Under the pieces are notes generated by a model. That model was not told the origin of the DNA, ran no database searches, and worked only from the letters and a program-made list of their open reading frames with translations. Both the position numbers and the translations under genes were made by a program. A stretch of 64,000 bases of DNA from Voacanga thouarsii (Eukaryota > Streptophyta > Magnoliopsida > Gentianales > Apocynaceae), in contig JANUWF010001783.1 of NCBI GenBank assembly GCA_026120185.1, positions 9,362,001-9,426,000 of the forward strand. The letters run 5' to 3'. Positions 1 to 12,500 of the stretch are shown here, piece by piece (position 1 is the stretch's first letter; each line of letters opens with the position of its first letter).

Positions 1-490
1 TAAGGATGCCTTGCATCCATTTGTCCCACATCAGGAAACCAAAGCATCCTCCACTGCCATTAAAGCTTTGTTATGTTCCAAATCCCACATCGATTAGCAC
101 TGAATTATCCACTGCCTTTGAAACCTTATAAATAAAAGTTTGGTTTTGTTCTTTGAACAATGACATATCAAGAACAAGAGTTCATAGATTATTAATCTTT
201 TGTTTCTTTGTGGTTCTCTTATTTTTGTATTAATTGGTGTTTAGTGACTTAGGAACACTTTCCTAAAGCCTTGCAAAATTGTCTTTTTCATAATGAAGTT
301 TTTATTCCGCATTTAACTATGGACATAGGTCATTTGACCGAACCACGCAAGTCCTTATGTCTCTCTCTTTTTATTTCCTTTCTCGTTATTTAATTTTTCT
401 CCACATTATTTTTTTTATTATTTCTTTGTTATCGTTTTGTTTGATTTTGCCTTTGGAGTTTTGGTTTGTTCCTATGGCCTATCCCTAACA
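1..490 (+). repeat. 5' LTR of copia family A copy 1 (first bases cut by window edge)
   Basis: It aligns with 17980-18460. Compared with that copy, about three bases (TGT) are missing at the window edge. It ends in CTATCCCTAACA, followed by a 3-base spacer and the primer-binding site. A TATA-like CTTATAAATAAA lies near 126-137, consistent with an LTR promoter. Confidence 0.9.
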
Positions 491-493
491 AAC

Positions 494-505
494 TGGTATC
501 AGAGC
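494..505 (+). other. Primer-binding site (initiator tRNA-Met) of family A
   Basis: TGGTATCAGAGC is the standard plant Ty1/copia primer site, complementary to the 3' end of initiator tRNA-Met. It lies three bases after the LTR end, and the same spacing is seen at 63145-63156. Confidence 0.92.
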
Positions 506-528
506 TACTAACTCTTAACTTTGTGACA

Positions 529-1630
529 ATGACGATAACAAAGACTAAGGTGGAGAAATTCGATCGGGATGTCAACTTTAGCATGTGGCAACTCACAATG
601 GAGGCCATCTTAATTTAAGAAGGAGTTGACTTAGCCTTGAAAGAAATAGAGGAGAAGATAATGGAGATGACAGTAGCGGCATTTGAAGACCTGGATAAAA
701 GAGCGAGATCATGTATTATTCTAAATCTCTATAATGAGGCATTAAGAGAAGTCACTTATGAGAATACAGCCAAAGCTATGTGGGAAAAGTTGAAAGCTTT
801 GTATATGAAGAAGATAGTGGAGAATCGACTCTACCTGAACCAAACTTTGTTTACTCTTCGAACGGTTGAAGGTACATCTATTACTTCACATCTTGATACA
901 TTTGATTCTTTCATTATAGATTTGAGTAATATTGATGTGAAATAGATGATGAGGATTAGGCCATTTTATTATTATGTTCCCTTCCTCAGTCCTTTAAGTA
1001 TTTTCGAGATACTATGATGTATGGAAAAGAAACTATCTCGTATTAAGAAATTAAATCTGTTTTGAAATAAAAAAAAATGATTGATAGATATTTAATTGGA
1101 GAGGTTAGTAAAACTCAAGTTAAAGGTTTGGTGGCCATGGGTAGATCCAAAAATAGAAATTGTGACAGTGGTAAATCAAAATCTAGATCCAAATCTTGAC
1201 ATAGAAATTTTGTTTGCAATTATTATCATAAAAAAGGGCACATTAAGCCTGAATGTTTTAAATTGAAAAATAAAGATAAGCATAAAAAAAAATCTATTGA
1301 TGTTGCGGAAGCTAGTATTGTCATAGATAAGAGTGAAGGAAATATTTGTTTTTTATGACTAATAATAAGATAATGTCTAAAAATGAATAGATTTTAGATT
1401 CGGATTGTTCTTAACATATGTGTCCCAATAGGGATTTATTTTCAACTTACGAAAGTTATAAAGATGGAGTTGTTTTGATGGGTAATATTGTCGTTTGTAA
1501 GGTTCTGGGTAAGGGCATAGTTCAAATTAAAATAAATGATGGTAATTTGAGGACTCTCAGTGATGTTAGATATGTTCCTGATTTGAAAAAGAATCATCTC
1601 TTTAGGTACTCTCGAGGCACTGGGTGTAAA
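529..1630 (+). pseudogene. Copia gag and start of protease, family A copy 1 (broken)
   Basis: The start is ATG at 529, the first ATG after the primer site, giving MTITKTK. The same start is seen at 63179. Gag frames run to about 1370 but are broken by a TAA near 616 and further frameshifts. A degenerate zinc knuckle lies near 1213-1257 (CNYYHKKGHIKPEC, second Cys replaced by Tyr). The protease region follows at about 1390-1430, where the usual DSG has become DSD and a stop replaces the following Tyr (compare DSGCSYH in the copy at 38267). The pre-integrase region is cut at 1630 by the family-B insertion. Nonfunctional. Confidence 0.85.
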
Positions 1631-3477
1631 TGTTAGGATGTATACCCTCTTAGACTAGGTTTCTAATGTAATTTTAAATTGTATTAATAAAAGTATTTTT
1701 CTCAAACTTGTTTGTAAAATCTTCTTTATATTTGTGCACGATTTTATTAGAAAAGTCCCATTTTGTTTAAGTAAATGGTTCATGTGAACGGAGGTCTTTC
1801 ACAGTAAGGTTTGGACCATGGAATACTTAACATATAAACTATTGTTCTTAACCAGATGATGAGAATGTGAATCTCATCATGGCAAGGTTATTGTGTTCTG
1901 AATTCTAAATAGGAAATGGCTTACCTTTAATCAATGAGTAGTCTTATCATTTCATAACACAAGAATATTTCGAATACGTAGAACAAGACCTATAGTAGTA
2001 GTTTCTTAAAATACTATGTGATAGAAACCCAAACTACTATGCTACATCGTAGACTTGTACTCTACAACTTGAGTATAAGTTGGTGGTCTGACGAAGTTGG
2101 AAGCATATACTTTGATATACTATAGTTGAAGTTCTTGAGAATGACTAATATACTTATATGTTGAGTATATGTGACAAGTTAGTCAAGACATACTTATACA
2201 AGATAGTGTCTACACTATATCGACCCTTGTGGTTGTACGAATGATCTAATTATCCAAGGCCCTGAGGAATATGACTTGGATATTGGCTTTAGGATAGTTC
2301 CATTGGAAAGCGAAAATATTCCAAACAGTCGTGGATCATTGAATTAGAAATCTAAGGATGGTAGATGTCTTTTAAAGAGGTGTAGAGTAGTATTTTAGTC
2401 ATTTTACCTGTGGGTCGAAGACATAGCTAACACAACATTATCCTTGGGGTTAATATTTTCTTATGGTAATGTTAAAAAGTATTTAAAATGTAAAAGACCA
2501 TTATTTATATGATAAGGGTATTTTGGTTGTTTTAGTAGTCAAGGCGATATGTTTTTTTGGTCCTTGGAATAACCCGTAAGTCCTAATTATTTTAAGTCGA
2601 GGAACTAGTTACAATAAAAATGATTTTATTTTATTCAAGAAGTCTAATTTATTTTTTGGACTACAATAAAATAAAAGAACGAGAGAAATTAATTTTATTA
2701 TTTAGTTTAATTGGTTAATTAATTATTCAGAGTCTAAGCCCAAATTGAATAATTAAAAAATTAACCTGAGCTTAAACTAGTTAATAAAAGACTTAATAAT
2801 TATTTTAGTTCATTTGAGCTCATTAATTATTTATTGAGTTATTTTAATATGCCTAAAAAATAAATAATTAATGATTATTATTTTTGAGTTCATTAGGTCT
2901 AAGAAAAATAATAAATTATTTTAGGTTAATAGCCTAAACTAAAGGATTATTTTTATTCACGATATCGAAGAGTTAAGGATTACCCAAATATTTTCTATTG
3001 ATAACCTTCGAATGTTTTAAAATATTAAATATTGGTGTTTTAATTATCTGGTAACGTGAATAGGAGTCGGGTGTTTTTCTCCTTCACAGTAGACTCACGA
3101 CACAGAAAAAGAAAAGAGCCTTCTTATTCTTCTCTCTCATTCATTTTTCCTTCTTTTATTCCTCTTGATTTTGCTAATTAATAGCAAAAATTCAAGAAGT
3201 GTCATTCCTCGCTTAGGTTGTTTCACCAACATAGAGTAGGCGGAGGAATATTTTGAGAAGCGAAAAGCTTCGGCTACATGCCAAGGAGAAGCCAAAGGAT
3301 CGTTGGTCATCAATCGAAAGTTTTAACGGGTGAGGAAGACGTGACCGTCATTCCATCATCTTCCTCGTGGCCAAACAAAGTAATGTCTAGAAGAGGTTTT
3401 CATTTTTTGCCTTCCGTTGCGCCATTCTGGTGCCTTTTTTGTAAAATGCATGGCTTCCTTTGTTTTCATTGTCTTCA
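1631..3477 (+). repeat. 5' LTR of copia family B
   Basis: About 1.85 kb, starting TGTTAGGATGTATACC and ending GTCTTCA. It matches 13195-15075 throughout. The last ~250 bp of both LTRs (3278-3477 and 14865-15075) contain short open frames starting MPRRSQRIVGH and MSRRSRRIVGY. These are LTR sequence, not genes. Compared with the 3' copy it has a short deletion near 2370-2390. Confidence 0.92.
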
Positions 3478-3479
3478 AA

Positions 3480-3491
3480 TGGTATCAGAGC
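3480..3491 (+). other. Primer-binding site (initiator tRNA-Met) of family B
   Basis: TGGTATCAGAGC occurs two bases after the LTR end, a perfect match to the usual copia primer site. Confidence 0.92.
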
Positions 3492-3808
3492 ATGATACTT
3501 TGAATGGCTTAGGATTGAAGTATGCTAGTTAATAAAATTTGCAAGACTAATTTAATAATTTCGTTATTTTGCTATTGGTAGATGTGTTGTAAATCTCACC
3601 GTTGAGGTATAGGAGCCTGTGTTATTTTTCCTTTAATGCTTTGAAAAGCTTTTGTGTAAACCTAATTTGAAAGGGTATAGGCAAATGTCATGTTTTTTGT
3701 TGAAAAAATGTAACAAGAAACTGTCTTGGACGATCGCAAAACGTTGCAGAGAAGCCTAGAAAAAGAATCACAGAAGAAAACAGCGAAAAAAAAAATCTGA
3801 AGAGGAAG

Positions 3809-4160
3809 ATGAGTCAAGCGGCCAAGCTCAACCGAGGAGCCGAGCCGAGCCATGGCTCGATCGTGTCTAAAGCCGAGGCACGGTCGGGCCCTGGCTGCGG
3901 CTCCGCCCCGCGTGAGGAAAGCATCCTTGTGGATGCATCAATTTCCGTGGCTGGCCTGAGCATGCCTCGGCTCAGCCTCGCGCGAGGAAAGCATCCTCGC
4001 GGATGCATCAGTTTCCTCACAGAAGCTGAGGCATCCTGGTTAGGATGTAATGCATCCTGGCCAAGATGCTGCCCTGGTAAGCTTGCGGGCGGGGTGCCCA
4101 TGGACCATGGTCCATGGGTCTTCTTCCCATGGGCCATGATCCAGTGTGGCGGGTGCACTG
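3809..4160 (+). repeat. GC-rich repeated, palindromic module in the leader of family B
   Basis: Sharply GC-rich DNA sits between the primer site and gag in an AT-rich element. It contains two near-identical ~30-bp units (about 3911-3945 and 3982-4015) built on GAGGAAAGCATCC and the self-complementary GGATGCATC. Variants of 'GAGGCATCCTGG' and 'CCATGG(T/G)CCATGGG' palindromes follow to 4140. It is open in both directions over about 115-160 codons, but composition and position argue for a structured untranslated leader or a captured fragment rather than a protein gene. Confidence 0.55.
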
Positions 4161-4328
4161 AACTATGTCAAGAAACTATGTCAGTTTTCCTAAGAGCCAA
4201 ACTAATCATGTTAAAGATAATAGTAATGGGGTTAGCTATTATTAAGTTTAATATGGGGATAAATTGTACAAAATTATTTTTGTTTTACAAATACTGAGAA
4301 TTTCTTTTATTTTTTAAAATTTTAGAAA

Positions 4329-7300
4329 TGGTTGGTGGAGATTCTTTCCGTCTCTTAGCCGTTATTCTCCGTGAGAATAAGCTAATGGGTCCAAACTATG
4401 TGGACTAGAAAAGGAATTTGGATATAATATTCACAATTGAGGAATATAAGTATGTTCTATACGAGATCTACCCAATAATCAGAGAAGGTTCCACCGCTGA
4501 GGAGCATGAGGTTGAAAAGGCATGGAAGAAAGCTGACGAGATGGCCCGATGCTATATATTAGCCTACATGTCAAATGTGCTTTAATCCAAACACGAGCAC
4601 ATGACCACTGCATATAACATAAGTACATCACTAGCCACAATGTTCATGGATAAGAGCCGGCCCGTAAGGCAGGAGGCTCTTCAAACAATTATAAACACCA
4701 AGATGGCTGATAGAGTATCAATCAGAGAGCATATACTTAAGATAATTGCTACTTTCAAGGAAACAAAAGTCTTGGGGGGCTGTCATTGACCCCGAGAGCC
4801 AAGTGGATATGGTTCTTGAATCTTTGTTGGGCTCCTTCAATCAGTTCAAGTTGAATTACAAAATGAACAAGCTTAACATGAGTTTAACGAAGTTGATAAA
4901 GGAGCTCCAGGTAGTAGAGAATGTCATGAAGCCACATGCTAGAGCTATAATGGCATCTTCTTCGTGAATTGGGCCTAAGCCCAAAAAGTTCAAGAAGAAG
5001 AAGAGTAATGCAGTACACCAGCCCAAGTCCCAACCTAAAGACAAACCTAATGGCAAATGCTACAAATGTGGGAAGAAGGGACACTGAAAAAAGGAGTGTC
5101 CAAATCTTTAGGCAAAAAAAAAAAAAAATCCCACAGGTAATATTCTCTATATCAATGGTTGGATCAACTTCCACTTAGATTGTTGATTCAGGAGCCACTG
5201 ATCATACCGATAACTCTTTGCAGGGGTTTAGGAAGGTTAGAAGACTCCAGAAGGATGAACATGGACTACGCGTGGGAAATGGAGCATAAGTTTGGGCCCT
5301 TACTGTGGAAGAATTGGAACTTACTTTTGATTGTAATAGAATAGTAGTTTTGAAGGATGTTTTATTCATTCCTAGGTTGTAGACATAATTTGGTTTCAGT
5401 TGCAAAACTAATAAATTAAGGATAATCTGTTTCTTTTCATTCTGGTATTACTATTAGTAAAAATGCAGAAGTAATATATACTGGACACATATATAGAAAT
5501 CTATTATTCATTAATCTTATTAATAATCAATTGAATAACGCTCAATATAAACCTTTAAATAAGAAGAGAAAAACTAATGTCAATGACTCGTATCTTTAGC
5601 ATCTAAGTTTGGGTCACATTAACTCAACCAGGATTCAAAAGTTAATCCATGATGGGCTTTTAGGCTCATTAAGATTGGAAAGTTGGTCTTAGTGTGAATC
5701 CTGTCTTATGGAGAAAATGACCAAAAGGTCCTTTACCCAAAAGGCGGATAGAGCTAAAGAAGTATTGAGTCTTGTTCATACTGATGTATGTGGTCCTTTG
5801 TCTACACCAGCAAGAGGAGGGTTTAAGTACTTCATCACTTTCATAGATGATTATACAAGGTATGGTTACGTTTATCTTATGAGACACAAGTCTGATGAGA
5901 CTTGCATTTGACTCTTTTATTTGATGAGACACAAGTCTGACTCTTTTAACAAGTTTAAAGAGTTTAATGCTGAAGTGGAGTGTCGGACAAGTAAACTAAT
6001 CAAAACCTTACGATTGGATCGTGGTGAAGAATACATCATTGGTAAATTCAAAAACTATATGGTACATCATGAAATAGTATCCCAACTCTTTGCGCTGGGA
6101 ACACCCCAGCAAAATAGAGTAGTTGAGAGAAGGAATAAGATATTGATGGAAATAGTCCGAAACATGATGTCTCGTGCTACTCTTCCAGTGTCTTTTTTTG
6201 GATATGCCCTAGAAACAGTGGCATATATTTTGAACTTGGTGTCTTTCAAATCAGTACCTAGGACTTCCTATGAGATGTGGACTAGGTGTAAGCCCAGTCT
6301 AAATCATCTCAAGATATGGAGTTGTCCAACTTATGTACTAATCAAGGGAGACAAGTTAGAACCAAGACTGAGCTTATGAGATGTGGACTAGGTGTAAGCC
6401 CAGTCTAAATCATCTCAAGATATGGGGTTGTCCAACTTATGTACTAATCAAGGGAGACAAGTTAGAACCAAGATTAGAATTATACTATTTTATTGGGTAT
6501 CCAAAAGGTACAAAGGGTAGTTACTTTTATCATCCTAATGAGCAGAAAGTACTTGTGAGTACTAATGCTAGATACATGGAGGATGAACAAAGTATATCCA
6601 CTAAAGGTTCGATAAGATTGGAACTCGAATAGAAGTTATCTTCTGAATCAACTTCTCTTAATCCGATTATAGAACAAGAAAAGGCACAACCTCAGGAACC
6701 TATACAAATGGAACCTCTCATAGTGGGAGGATATCTAGAGTTCCAGAAAGATGGACTGGAGAGACTTTTGACCTAATCTCTGACCATCAGGGACAAGATC
6801 CCACTAGATACGAGGAGGCTATTGCTGATGTTGATGTAGACCTATGGCATGAAGTATTAAAAGTCAAGATTGAGTTTATGTATTTCAATCAGGTTTGGGA
6901 TTTATAGCTTTACTTGAGGGGATAAAACACATTGGGTGTAAATGGGTGTACAAGTGGAAGAGGAGAACGGATGGGAAGGTGGAAACCTTCAAAGCTAGAC
7001 TTGTGGCGAAATGGTATACTCAGAAAGAAAGGATCGACTATAAGGAAATCTTTTTCTCGGTAGCCATACTTAAGTCCATCCGTATTCTCCTTACCATCGC
7101 ATGTCATTATGACTACAAGATATGGCAAATGGATATTAAGACGGTATTTTTAAATGACCATCTTAGTGAAGACATCTATATATCCCAACCAGAAGGCTTT
7201 ATTGCTAAAGGCCAAGAACACATGGTTTGTAAGCTTAAGAAATCTATTTATGGACTTAAGCAGGCATCTAGAGTATGGAATATTCGCTTCAATGAAATTG

Positions 7301-7706
7301 TAAAGTCTTACGGTTTTATTCAAAATGAGGATGAACCATGTCTGTATGGGAAACTGGAAGGAATAAATGTTGTTTTTCTTATTCTGTATGTGGATGACAT
7401 TTTACTCATTGGAAATGATTTAGGGACACTGTCATCTACTAAGATTTGACTGTCTAGTCAATTTAGTATGAAGGATTTGGGTGAAACCAGTTACATTCTC
7501 GGAATAAAGCTTCTTAGAAATAAGAAGTAGAGAATGTTAGATTTATCTCATGCTACATACATTGACAAGATGATGTTCAAATTCAGCATGGACTCATACA
7601 AGGAGGCATTGATCTCTTGCAGACATAGGTTATCTTTTTCTTCAAAGGACTGTTTAAAGTCTTAAGAAGAAAAAGATAAAATGAGAAGGATTTTCTATGC
7701 TTCAGC
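4329..7706 (+). pseudogene. Copia gag-pol of family B, 5' part (gag, protease, integrase, most of RT)
   Basis: The start is ATG at 4329 (MVGGDSF). Gag runs to about 5110 in several frames with a zinc knuckle near 5061-5102 (CYKCGKKGH then a stop, then KKEC). Protease DSGATDH lies near 5185. Integrase HHCC residues lie at about 5600-5705, and the core at about 5780-6180 (THTDVCGP-type start, DRGEEY, NRVVERRNK). RT starts near 6930 (GCKWVYKWK), with MDIKTVFLN at about 7130 and an intact YVDD box at about 7388-7399. It is broken by many stops, a 45-bp direct repeat (5880/5925) and a 106-bp tandem duplication at 6269-6480. The hAT insertion at 7707 separates it from RNase H at 12501. Confidence 0.88.
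6269..6480 (+). repeat. 106-bp tandem duplication inside family-B integrase
   Basis: Two head-to-tail copies start at 6269 and 6375. By eye they differ at about one base in the first ~100 (TATGGAGTTG versus TATGGGGTTG). The period is not a multiple of three, so it breaks the frame. Its low divergence compared with the element's LTRs means it arose after the element was already dead. Confidence 0.9.
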
Positions 7707-8376
7707 TAGCATTGGCCAGTGGGCCAATTCGGCCCGTCGGGCAGGGTCGGGCCCGATGGCCGAACCAACCACTGTTCACCGGGCCGGCCTACCTAGGCTC
7801 GCGGCCAACACAAGAGAGCCGTTGAACCAACAGCTCTCTACTTTTTTTTTTACATTCCAGTCCCTAAAACGGTTGAAATTATTATATTTTTTTTGCAATC
7901 CCTAACGGTTATATTCTCTCTCTTGACCCCCAAAACTTTATAAATACTTCCTAATTCACCTCAAAACTCATCAAATACTCTCTAATTCTCTCAAACTCTC
8001 TTATTTTCATTCATCTTTCTCTCATAATCCTCAAATCTCTTCATTTTCTCTGCAAAAAGTATTAGCATAGAATTTATTTTTATGTTATACTTTTTTAATT
8101 CTTCAAGAAAGTCTTCATATTTTGGAAGATTATTGAGTGCCAGAATAGTGGATACAAGAAGTAAAGCTCCACAAAGTATTGTTGTTCTTGGTCATCAACT
8201 AGTTAGTATTTCTTAATCTCACATTCTTATTTTTTAGTTTTATTAATTATTTATTTGTTTAATTTTTAAGTTAATTTGTTATTTATATATTTCAATTTTC
8301 TTATTTTATTATTTGTTAATACTTTATTTTTTTTAATATTTAATTGAATTTTGATTGCTTATTTTTTTTAGAAATA

Positions 8377-11300
8377 ATGGATCCAAATCAATATCATCAT
8401 TTTTCTTCATCATAATTATTTGCACATTTTGATTTCAATATAGATCTAACCTTGAATTTAATAAATAATGAAATAGGTAATGAAGATGAAGGCCCTAGTA
8501 GGACTAGCATTAGTGTTTTACAATCACAACCAACTCCAACTATTAATTCTAACGAATCTAATATAAGTTAGGAAGATGTTGAAACAACGGATGCTATAGT
8601 TAAACCAAAAACATCTATAGTTTGCAATCTTTTTGAAAAGGATAATGATAATGATAGGGCAACATGTAAAATTTGTAGGGTGGTATATGTGTTGGGATTC
8701 GTAGACTCCTAAACGCGGAAAACATCTACGAATCCCTCCCGGGGACCCAAGTAAACGATTAAGAAGATCTAAGCTTTAAGAGTTACCTCTGGTTGCTGTA
8801 ATCGAAATCCTTCCGATTCTGGTTGCGCTGTTGTACGTTCGACCCGAACAATCACCAGACGCTGCAGTATGCGAACGTCCTCTACGGATACACACCGCGA
8901 ACTCACACGATACCCGGGGAGTGCTAGCGCCTAGGGTTTGAGAGGTTTTTTTTCTCTGGTAGAGAATGGCACGAATGTTCTCAACCGAAAAAAATTGGAC
9001 TATCGAAAGACGGCTAGGGTTTTCTTAAAAAAACCCTCGACCCTCTTAGAGTCCAACCCTAATCATATCTTATCATATTCTAATTTAAATTCAAATTAAA
9101 TTAAAACTGATATGATAAGATTCTGCCATTATCTCGGTAATTTAACTAATTATTTTACCGAGTCAGATTCTTATAATCTGGATATCATCCGTATTCATCG
9201 AACTCGGTCACCGTAAAAATAACCTAACAAGTTCGCTTATTGTGTGACCCTATAGGTTCATTTAACACTGGCAGCGTGCCTAAATAGTATTTAAATGGCC
9301 CACAAGTTATAAGCGGTTTCTAGCAAAACATTATAACTATCCAGGTTAAATGAAGATCAGTGATCTCTTTGAACCAAACCATAATTTTATATTTAGTCCC
9401 TTTGTCACACGATATCCAGATTAAGCATAAGGCACGGAGCATGTCATCCTTATTAAGCTTAATCAATTATTTCTTGATTTCATAGTAGATCTGTTCAAAC
9501 AAATGATATCAATATCTTAGATTGATATATTTGAGCACGGCCATGCATTTTTAACAGTCTAACTTATCAAGGGGCCCATGGATATCTCTCCCATAATTGA
9601 GAGGGACAAATTCCTTCACAATCAATCATATTCCTCTCCTTGATTTATTTTATATCCAACAAGTAGTCTAATTTATTATCCGGTTAAAGACAACTTTAGA
9701 CAATGTCAAAATATAGAATTTATCAAGTAAGAAACTATGATGAATTTAGGTCGAAGGACTTTCAATATTATTATGGCTAGAAAGTACTTATGACATATTC
9801 CATGAAGTACTCTCACAGTGGGTCATGTCCAATACAATGTTCTCTAACATTTATTTATGTCTTGACTCGATATCACAAATATCCATGGCCAGTAAAACAT
9901 AGCCATCAAGTCACAAACATACTAATCTTAATTTATTATTATTCCAATAATAATAATCGATCAGGGACAGTTTTAGAATAGTCATTGTATTCATTGTAGG
10001 GTTTTACTATCAAGTCACGTACTTGATGACCAACAAAACAAAACTCACTATTCATGGAAAGGAAAGCCTCATATTATTATATAAAACATAATGACAATTG
10101 TATAAGTACAAATTGACTCTAGGGCATATCCCCAACAATATGCACATAAGAAGTGAGGAGGGACGGAAACGTTAGTTAGACATATGAAAAGGTCACATAA
10201 TGATTGGTTAGAAAACCTACTTAAACAACAATAAATACAAACTACTGAAGGTCAAATTATTGGTAATTTTTAACATAGAAAAAATAGAAGTAAATTTGCT
10301 AAAATGATTGTTTAAACTAAATTACCTTTCAATTTTGTAGAAAATTTACATTATAAACAATATATGCAAAATAATTGTTAACTAGCATGGAAAAGGATTA
10401 CTAGAACAACGTTAAAAAATAGTATAATAAAGATATGTAAAGAAATTAAAGAGTATCTAATTGTTAAATTTGATTCTTGTAATTGAAAATTTGTTCTTAC
10501 TTGTGATGGTTGGATTACAATTACTAATGAGTCTTATTTATACATTACATATCATTGGATAGATTATGATTGGTTAGACAAAAAAGAATTATTTGTTTTA
10601 AATTATTTGAATATCCTCATGTAGGTAGTAGTATAGCTAGAATGATAACTCAAACATTTCGTGAATATAGGATTTTAAATAAAATTATTTCTATTTCTTT
10701 AGATAACGCTTCAAATAATGATTCTGCCATAGCAATTTTGAAAAATACTATAAATTCTATGTTAGATAGTATTTTATTTTATACTAGGTGTACTTGTCAT
10801 ATACTTAATTTGTGTATTAAGGAATGATATAAATATATTGATAATATTGTTAATATAATTAGAAATGTTGTTTTATTTATTAAAACCTCCACAACTAGAC
10901 AACAAAATTTTAAGGCATTATACCGAGAACAAAGTATATCTTTTAAAAAATTTAGATTGTAAAATTAGATGGAACTCAACTTTAGATATGTTTAAAAGTG
11001 TTATATATTTTCAAAACCAACTTATTGAATTTTGTAATAGTAAAAATTTTTAACCTCAACTAACTGAAACTCATTTTAAAAATTGTATTGCACTTTCAAC
11101 ATTTTTATTTACTTTCAAAGAGGTAACTGAACGTTTATCGGGATCTTATTATCCCACTATTCATCATATTCTTTCAACACTTGCTAATGTAGCACACATT
11201 TTTTGTGAGTATATGGACCATCCCCAATATGGTTATTTTATGAGAAGTATGTTTGAAAAGTATAAAATATATTATGAAAATATTCATATTTTATATTGTA

Positions 11301-11944
11301 TGGTATTGTGTATGGATCCTTGAGTAAAAACGGAGGGATTTCATAATATTATTGAATATTAATATGAAATATTAGATTTTGATGAATCTCAAACACTTAG
11401 GTAATGTATCATAAAAGATATAAAAGATAATACGACTAAAGCTCTATCTGATATGTATAATTTGTAGGAGTTTGAGTCTTTTTGTTTTGGTTCTCATAGT
11501 TTAAGTAGGCAAGCTTCATCATTATCTAGCAGTCACTTTCAATCACCACGAAAATCTACCTCTTCAATTTCATCAATATTTAATCCATAGAGTATTACGA
11601 AGCGTAAAAAAAGATCATCTACCACCTACAACGAGATGGCAATTTATGAGATGCAGCCCTTGGTAGAAAATGAGGATCAACATTTTTATATTTGTAGTTG
11701 GTGGAAGGCTCATGTAAGTCAATATCCTATTTTATCTAAAATGACATATGATCTTTTGACACCACCAGTCTCCACAGTGCCATCGAAAAATATCTTCAGT
11801 GAGAGCGCTCGAACAATCGATAAAAGAAGATCTCGATTGGCTCCCTATACTTTAAAGATGTTAATGTGTTGTAGTAGTTGGTTTGCAGCCGAAGATAGGA
11901 CGGCTAATTCGTGGATTATTGATGATGACTCAGATGATGAATAG
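8377..11944 (+). pseudogene. hAT transposase, copy 1 (interrupted)
   Basis: The start is ATG at 8377 (MDPNQYHHF), the same start as copy 2 on the minus strand at 49835. A BED-type zinc finger (CKIC ... HMKRSH) lies at about 8667-10195, split by the solo LTR inserted at 8690-10137. The central RNase-H-like transposase fold follows at about 10495-11470. The C-terminal hAT dimerisation region lies at about 11636-11830 (FYICSWWKAH, with VSTVPSKNIFS), and the product ends in an acidic tail DDDSDDE. In-frame stops are scattered. The parent enzyme would excise and reinsert the element in the nucleus; this copy cannot. Confidence 0.85.
8690..10137 (-). repeat. Solo LTR of copia family C, inserted in hAT copy 1
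   Basis: It starts TGTTGGGATTCGTAGAC and ends CATATCCCCAACA. It is flanked by the exact 5-bp duplication ATATG at 8685-8689 and 10138-10142. hAT copy 2 preserves the uninterrupted site (GGTATATGCACATAAG, inverted, near 49515-49530). There is no internal region, so the element was lost by LTR-LTR recombination. Compared with the element at 38994-43281, the LTR reads on the minus strand. The open frame at 9790-9981 is chance. Confidence 0.92.
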
Positions 11945-12500
11945 AGTGAGCCAAGTAGTTAGTTTAGTATTCTTGTAATTAAGAATTTAGGATAAGTAAT
12001 ATTATGTATTTAATTTTATTTTTAGGATATTTATTATATTTTTAAATTTTGATCATTGTAATATTTTTAAGTGGTTTAGGCATTAAGTCCCCATCTTACG
12101 TAATCTTTATTTTATTAATTAATAAAATAGGTAGAGGTTCAAACCAAACCCCCTACCATTTTAAGGTAGCTTTTTTATAATTTTAAAAAATCGTGTTATT
12201 TAAGTAATAATAAAAAAATTACAAAACAATTGAATATTAAAATTTTTAATTGAATTAAGTGGGAAAAAAATAAAAAAGAAAAGAATAAGCCCAAGAGTCG
12301 GCCCGCCCAACTCACGGGCCAAGGGCTCGGGCCATGCTGAGCCCAAGGTTTCTGGCCCAAGGACCGGCACGGACTGGCCCGCCTTGCTTTGGGACCACCC
12401 CGCACACCCTGCGGGTTGGTCCTCGGGCCCGGCCCGACACGGCTCGAAACCATGCAGGGAGGTCCGAAAGCAAGGCGGGCTGGTCTAGGTGTCATTGCTA

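Larger units (their letters stand above)
7707..12500 (+). mobile_element. hAT-superfamily DNA transposon copy 1 (carries a solo LTR)
   Basis: The ends are TAGCATTGGCCAGTGGGCC and, inverted, TAGCAATGAC. They are flanked by an 8-bp duplication GCTTCAGC (7699-7706) / GCTTCAAT (12501-12508), six of eight matching. On removing the element the family-B RNase H frame continues (YASA then IVRSL). Both ends are GC-rich with repeated GGGCC/CCCGGC motifs, while the middle is very AT-rich. It has the same transposase, ends and layout as the copy at 47270-50547. A TATA-like CTTTATAAATACTT at about 7935 precedes the transposase. Without the inserted LTR it is about 3.3 kb. Confidence 0.88.

Noticed and set aside
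3809..4297. 162-codon plus-strand open frame with an overlapping 114-codon frame on the other strand
   Set aside because: It lies in the repetitive GC-rich leader of family B before gag. Openness on both strands is explained by high GC content and few stop codons.
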